From NCBI GenBank assembly GCA_944326085.1, contig CALVCL010000002.1:1-64000 (forward strand): DNA of 64,000 nt, read 5' to 3'. Positions within the stretch are counted from its first letter, which is position 1. Each line of letters starts with the position of its first letter. Shown here piece by piece: positions 1 to 8,124 of the stretch. Position numbers and translations under genes: made by a program. The notes under the pieces are model-generated. The model was not told the DNA's origin and ran no database searches. It saw only the letters and a program-made list of their open reading frames with translations. Source of the stretch: an uncultured Tidjanibacter sp. (GTDB lineage: Bacteria > Bacteroidota > Bacteroidia > Bacteroidales > Rikenellaceae).

Positions 1-180
1 GTTCTCACAGCTATGTGACCAGTTTATGCTCATACGCAATTATGCGAAAGACACGGATGGGTTGTTCGCCCGGATTATCGGGAAAATCAGCGCACTTACA
101 ATCCTACAATACATTAACTACAAAAACAACAAGCCCATTGGAAGAGTCAAGTATGCGCTGACTTAATTCCGCCAACGGGT
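1..180 (+). mobile_element. Right end of an IS982-type insertion sequence
   Basis: The window opens inside an insertion sequence. The open frame to 166 is the C-terminus of a transposase. The bases ending at 180, read on the reverse strand, start ACCCGTTGGCGG, which fits the ACCC-type ends known for IS982 elements; the stop codon lies inside this presumed terminal repeat. The family is recalled from protein similarity, not searched. The left end and any target-site duplication are outside the window. Confidence 0.6.
2..166 (+). CDS. Transposase, C-terminal 54 residues (partial)
   Basis: The frame is open from the window edge and ends with a TAA at 164-166. The visible residues begin FSQLCDQFMLIRNYAK and end GRVKYALT, a pattern I associate with the C-terminus of IS982-family DDE transposases (FSQLCDQF, then RNYAK, then an ILQYIN segment and KPI). 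It would cut and join the IS ends. The N-terminal catalytic residues lie outside the window, so whether the element is intact is unknown. Confidence 0.6.
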   Translation, partial: FSQLCDQFMLIRNYAKDTDGLFARIIGKISALTILQYINYKNNKPIGRVKYALT

Positions 181-195
181 TTAATATATTATATG

Positions 196-203
196 TATAT
201 TTG
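196..203 (+). promoter_or_regulatory. Bacteroidota -7 box (TATATTTG) for the small membrane proteins
   Basis: An exact match to the TAnnTTTG -7 element lies 21 bases before the ATG at 224. The expected -33 TTTG position falls inside the IS end at about 173-177, where there is no TTTG, so the IS may have replaced the upstream half of this promoter. Confidence 0.5.
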
Positions 204-223
204 TATCGTTAACCCGCTGCAAT

Positions 224-346
224 ATGGAAGAGAATAAACCTAATCTGATATTCCTCATCATAAAGTTGATTTTTCTCATTCTGCAATTGCTGGGGATACT
301 TGCTATATTTATTCTGTTTATTTGGCTTGTCATACAATTTTTTTAA
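224..346 (+). CDS. 40-residue hydrophobic membrane protein
   Basis: The ATG at 224 opens a 40-codon frame ending in TAA at 344-346. The protein begins MEENKPNLIF and is then almost entirely Leu/Ile/Phe/Val up to its last residues (WLVIQFF), so it is one long membrane helix with a short charged N-terminus. A good -7 box precedes it and a second small membrane-protein gene follows 12 bases later, which argues for a real two-gene unit. Function is not recognised. A type I toxin peptide or a small regulator of a membrane complex are both possible, with no direct support for either. Confidence 0.5.
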   Translation: MEENKPNLIFLIIKLIFLILQLLGILAIFILFIWLVIQFF

Positions 347-358
347 CTACCGCACACC

Positions 359-532
359 ATGACAACTGACAACAATTCTCAGTACGACCAAGGCCCGCGT
401 AACCCGCAGGAAAGTGGCAGCGAAACTGACAAGCTGATAAGGTCCGTAAAAAAGAGCATATCCCGTTTCTTTGATTTGCTGCTTGCACTTATCGGAATAC
501 TGTTCATCGCGTTCATAATCGGCAGTCTCTGA
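359..532 (+). CDS. 57-residue single-pass membrane protein
   Basis: The ATG at 359 opens a 57-codon frame that stops at 530-532. The first 30 or so residues are polar (MTTDNNSQYDQGPRNPQESG...) and the last 20 (FDLLLALIGILFIAFIIGSL) form a transmembrane helix that runs to the C-terminus, a tail-anchored layout. It follows the 40-residue protein by 12 bases and probably shares its transcript. I do not recognise the family. The polar head suggests a cytoplasmic domain that could bind a partner. Confidence 0.5.
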   Translation: MTTDNNSQYDQGPRNPQESGSETDKLIRSVKKSISRFFDLLLALIGILFIAFIIGSL

Positions 533-628
533 CGACAACCCTTAACCTGTGATTACTGCCTTTCCATGCCGAGGAGCACAACCCGCCGTGGCATTGCACA
601 CTCATTTCGGTACAGTTCCAATGCGGCC

Positions 629-731
629 GTTGTGGTTTGATGTAGATTTTAAATAAGATACAACTCTCGATAGTTGTAACTCAACGTGCCGTAAGTTGTG
701 GTTTGATGTAGATTTCTGGATAAAATACAGC
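629..731 (+). CRISPR. Minimal orphan CRISPR array: two repeats, one 30-base spacer
   Basis: A 36-base unit at 629-664 starts GTTGTGGTTTGATGTAGA and ends GATACAAC, the form of type II-C repeats in Bacteroidota. After exactly 30 bases (665-694) its first 21 bases recur perfectly at 695-715, and the rest (716-731) is diverged and ends ACAGC, like a degenerate terminal repeat. No cas gene, tracrRNA anti-repeat or further repeat is visible between 533 and 870. Upstream 533-628 and downstream 732-815 hold no gene that I can see. Confidence 0.65.
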
Positions 732-815
732 GAAACGGCATAATAATAGAACACAAATTGCACCAAATTTCCCTTCTATAATATTTTAAAGCGCTCTCTG
801 CCACGGCAAAGGCAC

Positions 816-864
816 AAAAAAGCCTTGATTTCACCACATATTATTACTGAAAATCAAGGCTTTT
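816..864 (-). terminator. Terminator after tRNA-Gly
   Basis: AAAAGCCTTGATTT at about 818-831 pairs with AAATCAAGGCTTTT at 851-864. The long stem with A and T flanks can act in both directions and lies just past the tRNA 3' end. Confidence 0.75.
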
Positions 865-869
865 AACAT

Positions 870-945
870 TGGAGCGGAAAACGGGACTCGAACCCGCGAC
901 CCTCAGCTTGGGAAGCTGATGCTCTACCAACTGAGCTACTTCCGC
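870..945 (-). tRNA. tRNA-Gly (anticodon CCC)
   Basis: The reverse strand folds as a full cloverleaf: acceptor GCGGAAG pairs with TTTCCGC, the D arm is AGCTCAGTTGGTAGAGC, and the T arm contains GGTTCGAGTCC. The anticodon loop is TTCCCAA between TCAGC and GCTGA, giving anticodon CCC. The discriminator T is followed by an encoded CCA at 872-870. Confidence 0.93.
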
Positions 946-966
946 AATTATCTTCCGAAAACACTG

Positions 967-974
967 CAAATATA
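967..974 (-). promoter_or_regulatory. -7 box (TATATTTG) for tRNA-Gly
   Basis: CAAATATA on the + strand reads TATATTTG toward the tRNA and ends about 20 bases before its 5' end, the expected place for a Bacteroidota promoter. Confidence 0.6.
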
Positions 975-1042
975 ATAAAAAATTACCTATAATCTATTTT
1001 GACCAATAGCTATATTTTATTTCCAAAACCTACTGCCTGCTT

Positions 1043-2446
1043 TCACTTCTTTACCAAACCGTGACGTGCCGCAAGCTCCTCCATCATCGCGTAGGCCTGC
1101 TCGTAATCGTTGGCAATTCGTCCGTCGAGTATTGCCTCCTTTATTTCGTCCTTTATCTCTCCCACAATTCTGCTCGGAGGAATGCCGTACGTCTCCATGA
1201 TAAGTTCGCCCGACACCGGAGGCTGGAAATTGCGGACACGGTCCTTCTCCTCTATCTCGCGCAACTTGCGACGGACTATGCCGAAATTCTTCAGGTAACG
1301 CTTTACCTTACGCTCGTCTCCCGACGTTATATCCGCCTCGCACAATGTCATCAGGTCGTCTATGTCGTCGCCCGCCTCAAAGAGCAGTCGTCTAACGGCC
1401 GAATCAGTAACACCGTCGTCGGACAGTATCTGCGGGCGAAGATGCAGCTGCACGAGTTTGCTCACATACTTCATGCGGTCGTTCAACGGCAGCTTCATGC
1501 GACGGAATATCTCCGGTACCATGCGCGAACCGACAACCTCGTGACCGTGGAACGTCCACCCAACAGACGGGTCATAGGCCTTCGTGGCGGGCTTGCCTAT
1601 GTCGTGCAGTATCGCCGCCCAGCGAAGCCACATGTCTCCGCCCTGCAGCGCAACATTGTCGAGAACCATGAGCGTATGGGCAAAGTTGTCCTTGTGCGCA
1701 TGGGTGCCGACCTTCTCAACACCCTTCATGCGGGCCAGTTCCGGAAAGACAAGCGGCAAAAGTCCCGTCATGTCCATAAGCTCGAAGCCTATCGACGGCA
1801 CGGGAGACATCACTATCTTGTTAATCTCGGTAATTATCCTCTCGCGCGATACGATTTTGATACGTTCGCAGTTGCGCTCTATGGCCTCGAAGGTCTCCGG
1901 AGCAATATCGAACCCCAACTGCGAGGCAAACCTCACGGCACGCATCATTCGCAGCGGGTCGTCGGAAAAGGTCACATCCGGGTCGCACGGGGTGCGGATG
2001 ATGCAATCATCCATATCCTGCATGCCGCCGAACGGGTCGACAAGTTCGCCAAAGCGGTCACCGTTCAGCGACCACGCCAAAGCATTGATTGTAAAATCAC
2101 GACGCAGCTGGTCGTCGCGCAACGTCCCCGTTTCCACGTGCGGCTTGCGCGAATCATGCGAGTAGGATTCCTTGCGGGCTCCGACGAATTCCACCTCCAT
2201 GCCGTCGGCATGCAGCATCGCCGTACCGAAATTCTTGAATACGGAAACGTGGGTCCTGAGTTCCGAAGCCAAAGCCTCGGCAACCTTTATGCCGCTCCCG
2301 ACAACAACGACATCTATGTCGGTACACGGACGACGGAGATAGTAGTCGCGAACATAACCGCCTATGACATAAGCCTCAAGGCCCATGCCGTCAACGATAC
2401 GCGAAATCCTCTCAAACACGGGAAGTGCCAGCGGGTCTCTTGCCAT
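1043..2446 (-). CDS. cca: CCA-adding tRNA nucleotidyltransferase with HD domain
   Basis: Adds or repairs the 3' CCA of tRNAs from CTP and ATP in the cytoplasm. The 467-residue protein has the class II nucleotidyltransferase head: GGYVRD at residues 29-34 and the metal-binding DID at 43-45, then the RxxRRDFTINAL region that reads the incoming base. A C-terminal HD domain (LHDIGKP, near residue 280) suggests phosphohydrolase activity as in other long bacterial CCA enzymes. It lies 18 bases after pdxJ and is probably cotranscribed with it. It is apt that most tRNA genes in this window (Met/Ile2, Leu-CAG, Ser) lack an encoded CCA. Confidence 0.95.
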   Translation of the reverse strand: MARDPLALPVFERISRIVDGMGLEAYVIGGYVRDYYLRRPCTDIDVVVVGSGIKVAEALASELRTHVSVFKNFGTAMLHADGMEVEFVGARKESYSHDSRKPHVETGTLRDDQLRRDFTINALAWSLNGDRFGELVDPFGGMQDMDDCIIRTPCDPDVTFSDDPLRMMRAVRFASQLGFDIAPETFEAIERNCERIKIVSRERIITEINKIVMSPVPSIGFELMDMTGLLPLVFPELARMKGVEKVGTHAHKDNFAHTLMVLDNVALQGGDMWLRWAAILHDIGKPATKAYDPSVGWTFHGHEVVGSRMVPEIFRRMKLPLNDRMKYVSKLVQLHLRPQILSDDGVTDSAVRRLLFEAGDDIDDLMTLCEADITSGDERKVKRYLKNFGIVRRKLREIEEKDRVRNFQPPVSGELIMETYGIPPSRIVGEIKDEIKEAILDGRIANDYEQAYAMMEELAARHGLVKK

Positions 2447-2464
2447 ATCAAAGCCGTACGGTAA

Positions 2465-3181
2465 TTATCCTTTAACCCTGTCAAGGTACATCGCAACCGT
2501 CTTCTCAAGACCGTAGTAGAGGGCGTCGGAAATAAGGGCATGACCTATCGACACCTCATCGGTAAACGGTATGCGGGATATGAAATAACGAAGGTTGTCG
2601 AGATTGAGGTCGTGACCGGCGTTGAGTCCGAGTCCCACGCGGCGTGCCTCTTCTGCGGCAGCCACATAGTCGCGTATGGCAGCCTCGGGCGATGCCCCGT
2701 AGGCCGACGCATAAGCCTCCGTATAAAGCTCGACACGGTCGGCTCCGCACTCGACGGCACCGCGAACCATTGCCGGGTCGGGATTGACGAACACCGAAAC
2801 CCTGATGCCCTTGCTGTGGAACAGCTCGGCCTTCTCGCGCAGGAAGTCGCGGTACTTGACCGTATCCCAACCTGCATTGGAGGTGATCGCGTCGCGGGAG
2901 TCGGGGACAAGCGTCACCTGTGTCGGCACAACCTCCATGACGAGGTCGGTGAACGAGTCGAACGGATTACCCTCAACGTTCAGCTCCGTGGTCACCACCT
3001 TGCGCAGTTCGCGCACGTCGTTGTGCCTGATGTGTCTCTCGTCGGGACGCGGGTGCACCGTGATGCCCTGTGCGCCGAAACCTTCTATGCGGCGGGCAGC
3101 CTCAATGACATCGGGCATGTTGCCGCCGCGCGAATTGCGGATTACGGCAATCTTGTTTATATTTACACTCAGTTTTGTCAT
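2465..3181 (-). CDS. pdxJ: Pyridoxine 5'-phosphate synthase
   Basis: Condenses 1-deoxyxylulose 5-phosphate with 3-amino-2-oxopropyl phosphate to pyridoxine phosphate, the last ring-forming step of the DXP-dependent vitamin B6 route. The frame continues upstream, but the ATG at 3181 gives MTKLSVNINKIAVIRNSRGG and 238 residues, the family's usual length. Visible PdxJ motifs are NINKIAxxRNxRGG, GAQGITVHPRPDERHI, LNVEGNP and LNAGHDLNLDNL. It diverges from nadK across a 93-base gap and is followed by cca in the same direction. Confidence in the start is high because the extra N-terminal residues would overlap nadK. Confidence 0.96.
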   Translation of the reverse strand: MTKLSVNINKIAVIRNSRGGNMPDVIEAARRIEGFGAQGITVHPRPDERHIRHNDVRELRKVVTTELNVEGNPFDSFTDLVMEVVPTQVTLVPDSRDAITSNAGWDTVKYRDFLREKAELFHSKGIRVSVFVNPDPAMVRGAVECGADRVELYTEAYASAYGASPEAAIRDYVAAAEEARRVGLGLNAGHDLNLDNLRYFISRIPFTDEVSIGHALISDALYYGLEKTVAMYLDRVKG

Positions 3182-3274
3182 ACTCTTTACACCTGATAAA
3201 AACCTGCTGCCAACGCATCCCCAACGGGCATGCAACATGGCAGTAACGGGTGTAAAGGTATTAAAAAATGCAAC

Positions 3275-4159
3275 ATGAACGAAATAATTCTGTTCTCCAA
3301 GCAGGGACTGGGACTTACACCGGATGAGATGCACGACATTTTCACGGCTGCCGGCAAAAGCAGTTTCGCATGGAAAGTCAATAGGGAATTTGCCGCGTCG
3401 GCGCGTGCCGCGGGCATCGACATTCCGCAAGACAGGGAATATGACGATACCTGCTGCAGCGAGACAGATGCCATAATGCTAAGTTGCGGAGGCGACGGCA
3501 CGTTTCTTGAAGCCGCAAAATACGCATACCGCAACAGGCTTCCCATACTCGGCATCAACTACGGCCATCTCGGTTTCCTCGCCAACACCCCGCGTGGCGG
3601 CATGGATGAGATATTTGCCCAGCTGCACAACAGGCGTTATGACATACAGCCGCGAACCATGCTGCACATCTCCTCGCACAATGGCATTCCGGACAGCCAC
3701 CCATACGCCCTCAACGAATTCACCATACACCGCACCGAAACGAGCATGGCTTGCACTGAAGTCTATGTCGACGGAGAGAAGCTGGCCTCATACCGCGGCG
3801 ACGGTGTGCTGGTGTCAACACCTACTGGCTCCACAGCCTACTCTCTGAGCGTAGGTGGGCCCATAGTGGCCCCAATGTGCGAATGCTTTGTTGTCGCACC
3901 TATAGCGCCCCACAACCTCACCATGCGCCCCATGGTAATACCCGACACCTCAACCGTCACACTCCGAATTGAAGGACGAGCAAATTCCTCGGCTGCCAGC
4001 ATCGACAACAGGTCGTTCAATGCTCCATGCGGATCGGAATTTACGGTACACAAGGCCGACAACCCCATTTTTTTGATAAAATTGCAAAATATATCCTTTT
4101 ACGACACGTTAAGGAATAAAATGATGTGGGGGCTGGACAGTTGGGAAAACGGCAAATAA
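3275..4159 (+). CDS. nadK: NAD kinase
   Basis: Phosphorylates NAD to NADP in the cytoplasm. The chosen ATG at 3275 gives 294 residues beginning MNEIILFSKQG; an earlier ATG at 3230 would add 15 unusual residues. The diacylglycerol-kinase-like signature GGDGTFLEA is at residues 72-80, followed by the NEF(T) segment and the YRGDGVLVSTPTGSTAYSLS loop that binds NAD. It opens a rightward run nadK-uppS-bamA-ompH-ompH, though a hairpin and a new promoter separate it from uppS. Confidence 0.95.
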   Translation: MNEIILFSKQGLGLTPDEMHDIFTAAGKSSFAWKVNREFAASARAAGIDIPQDREYDDTCCSETDAIMLSCGGDGTFLEAAKYAYRNRLPILGINYGHLGFLANTPRGGMDEIFAQLHNRRYDIQPRTMLHISSHNGIPDSHPYALNEFTIHRTETSMACTEVYVDGEKLASYRGDGVLVSTPTGSTAYSLSVGGPIVAPMCECFVVAPIAPHNLTMRPMVIPDTSTVTLRIEGRANSSAASIDNRSFNAPCGSEFTVHKADNPIFLIKLQNISFYDTLRNKMMWGLDSWENGK

Positions 4160-4198
4160 CACGCCACCCCCCGAAAAGTCCCGACCCCCCAAAAGACA

Positions 4199-4230
4199 AT
4201 ACCCTGCCCTCCCGAAAAGGGACAGGGTAT
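4199..4230 (+). terminator. Stem-loop between nadK and uppS
   Basis: ATACCCTG near 4199 pairs with CAGGGTAT ending at 4230 around a short loop. There is no T-run, so it may be a weak terminator or an RNA-processing element. Confidence 0.4.
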
Positions 4231-4251
4231 GGCTATTCGCATAATTAATAT

Positions 4252-4259
4252 TATATTTG
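4252..4259 (+). promoter_or_regulatory. -7 box (TATATTTG) for uppS
   Basis: Exact TAnnTTTG match placed 26 bases before the ATG at 4286. It would exclude upstream start codons such as 4229, which supports the shorter UppS. Confidence 0.6.
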
Positions 4260-4285
4260 TGGGTTCATTCGCAAACGAAGAACTG

Positions 4286-5014
4286 ATGAATACGACAGAG
4301 AAAATACCCGGCCACATAGCCATAATAATGGATGGAAACGGACGCTGGGCACGTGAGAGAGGGCTGGAACGATGCGAAGGCCACAAGCAGGGCGTATCGG
4401 CACTGCGCAATATCATCCGTAGCGCGGCACAATACAAAGGCCTGCGCTATATGACGCTGTACGTATTCTCCACCGAAAACTGGGGCCGTCCGAAGGAAGA
4501 GGTAGACATGCTCATGGAACTGCTCTGCCGAAGCATAGTGAACGAACTCCACGAACTCAAACAGGAACATATAAGGGTACTGGTCATCGGTGACCGTAAC
4601 GGCATGTCTCAAACTGTTACGGAACACATTGACCTTATTGAGAAGGAAACGGCATCAGGCAATGCCCTTACCATGCTCCTGTGCATCAACTACAGTTCGC
4701 GCGCGGAACTGACCCATGCCATGCAAACCCTGGCCGCAAGGGTCGCTGCCGGCGAAATAAACCCCGACGAAATAGATGCCGACACCATAACGTCAGCCCT
4801 TTACACCAGCGGCATCCCCGACCCTGACCTCATCATTCGTACGGGAGGAGAACAGAGACTCAGCAACTTCCTTCTGTGGCAGGGTGCCTACAGCGAACTT
4901 TACTTCACACAGACATATTGGCCCGACTTCGGTCCGGCAGACCTCGATGCGGCAATAAAGGAATATGCACATCGCAACCGCCGCTTCGGCAAGGTGTGCG
5001 ACGACAAAGAATAA
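4286..5014 (+). CDS. uppS: Di-trans,poly-cis undecaprenyl diphosphate synthase
   Basis: Makes undecaprenyl diphosphate from farnesyl diphosphate and isopentenyl diphosphate; the product carries glycan units for peptidoglycan and for surface polysaccharides such as the 12-24 kb cluster. With the ATG at 4286 it has 242 residues. The catalytic motif IMDGNGRWARERG (Asp16) lies near the N-terminus, FSTENW in the middle, and the substrate-binding segment DLIIRTGGEQRLSNFLLWQ with YWPDF near the C-terminus. bamA follows after 26 bases, a gene pair common in Bacteroidales. Confidence 0.95.
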   Translation: MNTTEKIPGHIAIIMDGNGRWARERGLERCEGHKQGVSALRNIIRSAAQYKGLRYMTLYVFSTENWGRPKEEVDMLMELLCRSIVNELHELKQEHIRVLVIGDRNGMSQTVTEHIDLIEKETASGNALTMLLCINYSSRAELTHAMQTLAARVAAGEINPDEIDADTITSALYTSGIPDPDLIIRTGGEQRLSNFLLWQGAYSELYFTQTYWPDFGPADLDAAIKEYAHRNRRFGKVCDDKE

Positions 5015-5040
5015 CCACCACAGAACACATACAGACATAA

Positions 5041-7581
5041 ATGAGAAAAGCGTTTACAATCCTCATCGCTGTATTAACCCTATCCGCCTGGAACTGCTAT
5101 TCACAGCAATCCGCGCCCGACTCTCTCTCAGCAGACGGACTGCCGATGCTGGATTATGCCGCTCCAAAAAAATATATCATAAATGACATACGCATTTACG
5201 GCGTAAAATATCTCAATACAGAGATACTCACCGCATCGTCAGGCCTCCAAAAGGGAGAAGAGATAATCATCCCCGGCAATGCCATCTCAAGGGCGCTGGA
5301 ACGTCTGTGGGACCAGCGTTACTTTTCGGATGTCAAAATAGTGACCGACATACTTCCCGACGACAAGGTCGACATCGAAATATATCTTCAGGAACGCCCG
5401 CGAGTGTACCGCTGGACCATAGAGGGTGTACGCAAGGGCGAAGAATCAACACTGCTCGAAGACCTGAAACTCAAAAGAGGCACCACCCTCTCGGACTACA
5501 TCCTCAACAAGAATTCGCTCCTAATCGCCAAACACTTCTCCGACAAAGGCTTCCGCAATGTGGAGGTAAACACGCGCATAACCAATGACTCTGTCATACA
5601 GAATGCCGTCAACGTAGCCTTCGTCGTCACCAAGAACAAACGTGTCAAGGTTGGTGAGATAGTATTCGATGGTAACGAGACTTTCCCCGATAAAAGGCTG
5701 CGCCGCACCATGAAGAAGATACATCAGGTCAACCCCAACTTTTTCCAGAACTTCAAGTTCAAGGAGGATGAATTCGAAGAGGACAAGGAGAATCTTCTCG
5801 ACTTCTACAACTCGCAGGGTTACCGCAATGCAGTCATTCTCACCGACTCACTCTACGACATTAACGACAAGCGCATAGGTCTTAAAATCACCATAGACGA
5901 AGGAGAGAAATTTTACATTCGCAACATCACATGGGTCGGCAACAGCGTCTACCCGACTGAAATGCTTCAGGCAATGCTTGCCATGGACAGCGGTGACATA
6001 TATGACCGTAAAACCCTATACAAACGTCTCGGTATCGGCAAGGAAACCGATATGGAGGACGTAACGCAAATTTCGGCTCTCTATCAGAACAACGGCTATC
6101 TCATGTCATCTATAGAACCGACCGAAATTGTGGTCGGTGCTGATTCTGTAGATCTCGAAATAAAGGTTTTTGAAGGCAAACCATTCACAATCAATAATGT
6201 GGACATCAGCGGCAACCAGCGTGTAGACGATGAGGTGATACGCCGTGAAATATATACACGTCCAGGTGAACTATACAACCGTGCCCTACTGATGCAGACG
6301 CTGCGCCAGCTCATGCAGATGCAGCACTTCGATGCCGCATCAATAATGCCGCAGATACAGCCCGTATCCAACGAACTCGTCGACATAGGCTGGCCGCTTG
6401 CCGAGGTGGCGAGTGACAAGTTCGAAATTTCGGGCGGTTACGGGGCTGGCATGTTTGTCGGTTCGCTCGGTATATATCTCAACAACCTATCTATAAAAAA
6501 CTTCTTCAAGAAAGGTGCATGGCGTCCCTACCCACAGGGGCAGAACCAGCAACTGGCCGTACGTCTCCAGACCAACGGTTCGTACTATACATCATTCTCC
6601 GGCAGTTTTACCGAACCGTGGCTCGGCGGCAAAAAGCCCCACTCGCTGACAATAGGCGCATACTATTCCAACCAGACCAACTCGTACATGTTCGGCGGTG
6701 TATTCTACAAGAGCGACAGCTACTTCCGTACCACCGGCGTATCCGTGGGTCTCGGACAGAGGCTCTCAATACCCGACCCCTACTTTACGCTATACACCGA
6801 ACTCGGATACACCCGTTACAACCTGCGCGACTGGGAGATGTTCTCGAACTTCGACAACGGCATTTCCAACATATTCACGCTCCGCATGGTATTTGCGCGA
6901 AGCACCATCAATAACCCGATATATCCGAGTTCAGGTTCTGAATTTTCACTCACTCTTACGCTCACTCCGCCATATTCGCTGTTCGACGGCAAGGACTACG
7001 CCAACATGCCCGATGACGACCCTGCAAGGTTCAAATGGATAGAATACCACAAATGGCAGGCAAAGGCACAGTGGTTCTTCCCACTGACATCCGACCAGAA
7101 ACTAGTGCTTATGGCACGCGCCGAAATGGGTTATCTCGGATACTACAATAAGAACAAGCAGTCACCGTTTGAACGTTTCGACGTGGGCGGTGACGCCATG
7201 ACAGGATATAACATATATGGCTACGAAGTTATCGGACTGCGAGGCTATTCGGACGGAAGTCTTACCCCATATGACCCATCCGACCCGTATGCCTATGCAA
7301 ATGTTTACAATAAATATACTTTGGAACTCCGTTATCCGTTTGTACAGCAGCCTGCCACACAGATATGGGGTTTGGTATTTGCCGAAGCAGGCAATGGCTA
7401 CCGGAACTGGCAGGAATTCGATCCATTCCGCCTCCACCGCTCACTAGGTGTTGGCGTCAGAGCCTACCTACCTATGATTGGCATGATTGGTGTCGACTGG
7501 GGTTACGGCTTCGATGGCACCTCAACATCTGACAAGCCGCACGGCGGGAAAATACACTTTTCAATCGGTATGGAATTCTAA
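5041..7581 (+). CDS. bamA: Outer-membrane protein assembly factor BamA
   Basis: Core of the BAM complex that folds beta-barrels into the outer membrane. The 846-residue protein has a signal peptide (MRKAFTILIAVLTLSAWNCYSQ), then about five POTRA repeats to roughly residue 460 (several with the IxGN(xxF) pattern, for example VFDGNETFPD and ISGNQRVDDEVI), and a C-terminal 16-strand Omp85 barrel. The barrel ends in IHFSIGMEF, with the terminal aromatic expected of an outer-membrane insertion signal. Upstream uppS and downstream ompH/skp chaperones form the usual envelope-assembly operon. Confidence 0.95.
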   Translation: MRKAFTILIAVLTLSAWNCYSQQSAPDSLSADGLPMLDYAAPKKYIINDIRIYGVKYLNTEILTASSGLQKGEEIIIPGNAISRALERLWDQRYFSDVKIVTDILPDDKVDIEIYLQERPRVYRWTIEGVRKGEESTLLEDLKLKRGTTLSDYILNKNSLLIAKHFSDKGFRNVEVNTRITNDSVIQNAVNVAFVVTKNKRVKVGEIVFDGNETFPDKRLRRTMKKIHQVNPNFFQNFKFKEDEFEEDKENLLDFYNSQGYRNAVILTDSLYDINDKRIGLKITIDEGEKFYIRNITWVGNSVYPTEMLQAMLAMDSGDIYDRKTLYKRLGIGKETDMEDVTQISALYQNNGYLMSSIEPTEIVVGADSVDLEIKVFEGKPFTINNVDISGNQRVDDEVIRREIYTRPGELYNRALLMQTLRQLMQMQHFDAASIMPQIQPVSNELVDIGWPLAEVASDKFEISGGYGAGMFVGSLGIYLNNLSIKNFFKKGAWRPYPQGQNQQLAVRLQTNGSYYTSFSGSFTEPWLGGKKPHSLTIGAYYSNQTNSYMFGGVFYKSDSYFRTTGVSVGLGQRLSIPDPYFTLYTELGYTRYNLRDWEMFSNFDNGISNIFTLRMVFARSTINNPIYPSSGSEFSLTLTLTPPYSLFDGKDYANMPDDDPARFKWIEYHKWQAKAQWFFPLTSDQKLVLMARAEMGYLGYYNKNKQSPFERFDVGGDAMTGYNIYGYEVIGLRGYSDGSLTPYDPSDPYAYANVYNKYTLELRYPFVQQPATQIWGLVFAEAGNGYRNWQEFDPFRLHRSLGVGVRAYLPMIGMIGVDWGYGFDGTSTSDKPHGGKIHFSIGMEF

Positions 7582-7605
7582 ACGCACAACATAAACCAAA
7601 ACAAA

Positions 7606-8115
7606 ATGCGTATGAAAAAGTTAATAGTATTGGCAATCGCGTTCCTGACAGCAGGTATCGCATCGGCACAGAACTACATGGTAGTCAACACCGAGACTAT
7701 CTTCAAGTCGATAGAGGAATACAATGCGGCTGTAGAGGAGATAGATGCCGCTGCAAAACAGTACCAACAGAATATCGATAATGCATATGCTGAACTTGAA
7801 GAGATGTACCAGACCTATATGTCGGTGAAATCCTCCCTCTCATCTACCGCACGCCAGCAACAGGAAGAAACCATCCTAGGCAACGAACAGAAGATACAGG
7901 AGTACCAACAGGATGTATTCGGCGAAAATGGCAAAATGGCACAGATGCAGACAGAAAAACTGGAACCATACCAGAAAAAGGTCATGGAAACAATCTCGCA
8001 ATATGCAGCCGACAACGGATTCGGCCTTGTGCTTGACATCAGCACCAACCCCATGGTTGTCTACTACTCCCCCGAAGTAGATATGACGGATAAAATAATT
8101 GAATTACTAAAATAA
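7606..8115 (+). CDS. OmpH/Skp-family periplasmic chaperone (first copy)
   Basis: Small periplasmic chaperone that keeps unfolded outer-membrane proteins soluble for BamA. The 169-residue protein has a signal peptide ending ASAQN and a long charged coiled-coil region (about residues 35-115) typical of Skp tentacles, then the conserved end NGFGLVLDISTNPMVVYYSP. The start at 7606 gives MRMKK; the in-frame ATG at 7612 (MKKL) is equally likely. It follows bamA by 24 bases and is followed 9 bases later by a paralogue. Confidence 0.9.
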   Translation: MRMKKLIVLAIAFLTAGIASAQNYMVVNTETIFKSIEEYNAAVEEIDAAAKQYQQNIDNAYAELEEMYQTYMSVKSSLSSTARQQQEETILGNEQKIQEYQQDVFGENGKMAQMQTEKLEPYQKKVMETISQYAADNGFGLVLDISTNPMVVYYSPEVDMTDKIIELLK

Positions 8116-8124
8116 TTTTAACCT

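Noticed and set aside
171..218. Inverted repeat ACGGGTTTAA / TTAACCCG near the left edge as a regulatory hairpin
   Set aside because: The 26-base loop is long and the left arm lies in the IS end, so it is more simply explained as coincidence.
1061..2464. Large + strand frame over cca
   Set aside because: It mirrors the cca gene on the opposite strand; only the cca frame carries motifs.
2465..3430. Longer pdxJ starting at 3430
   Set aside because: The extra 83 residues overlap nadK on the other strand and lack family similarity; the ATG at 3181 gives the normal 238 residues.
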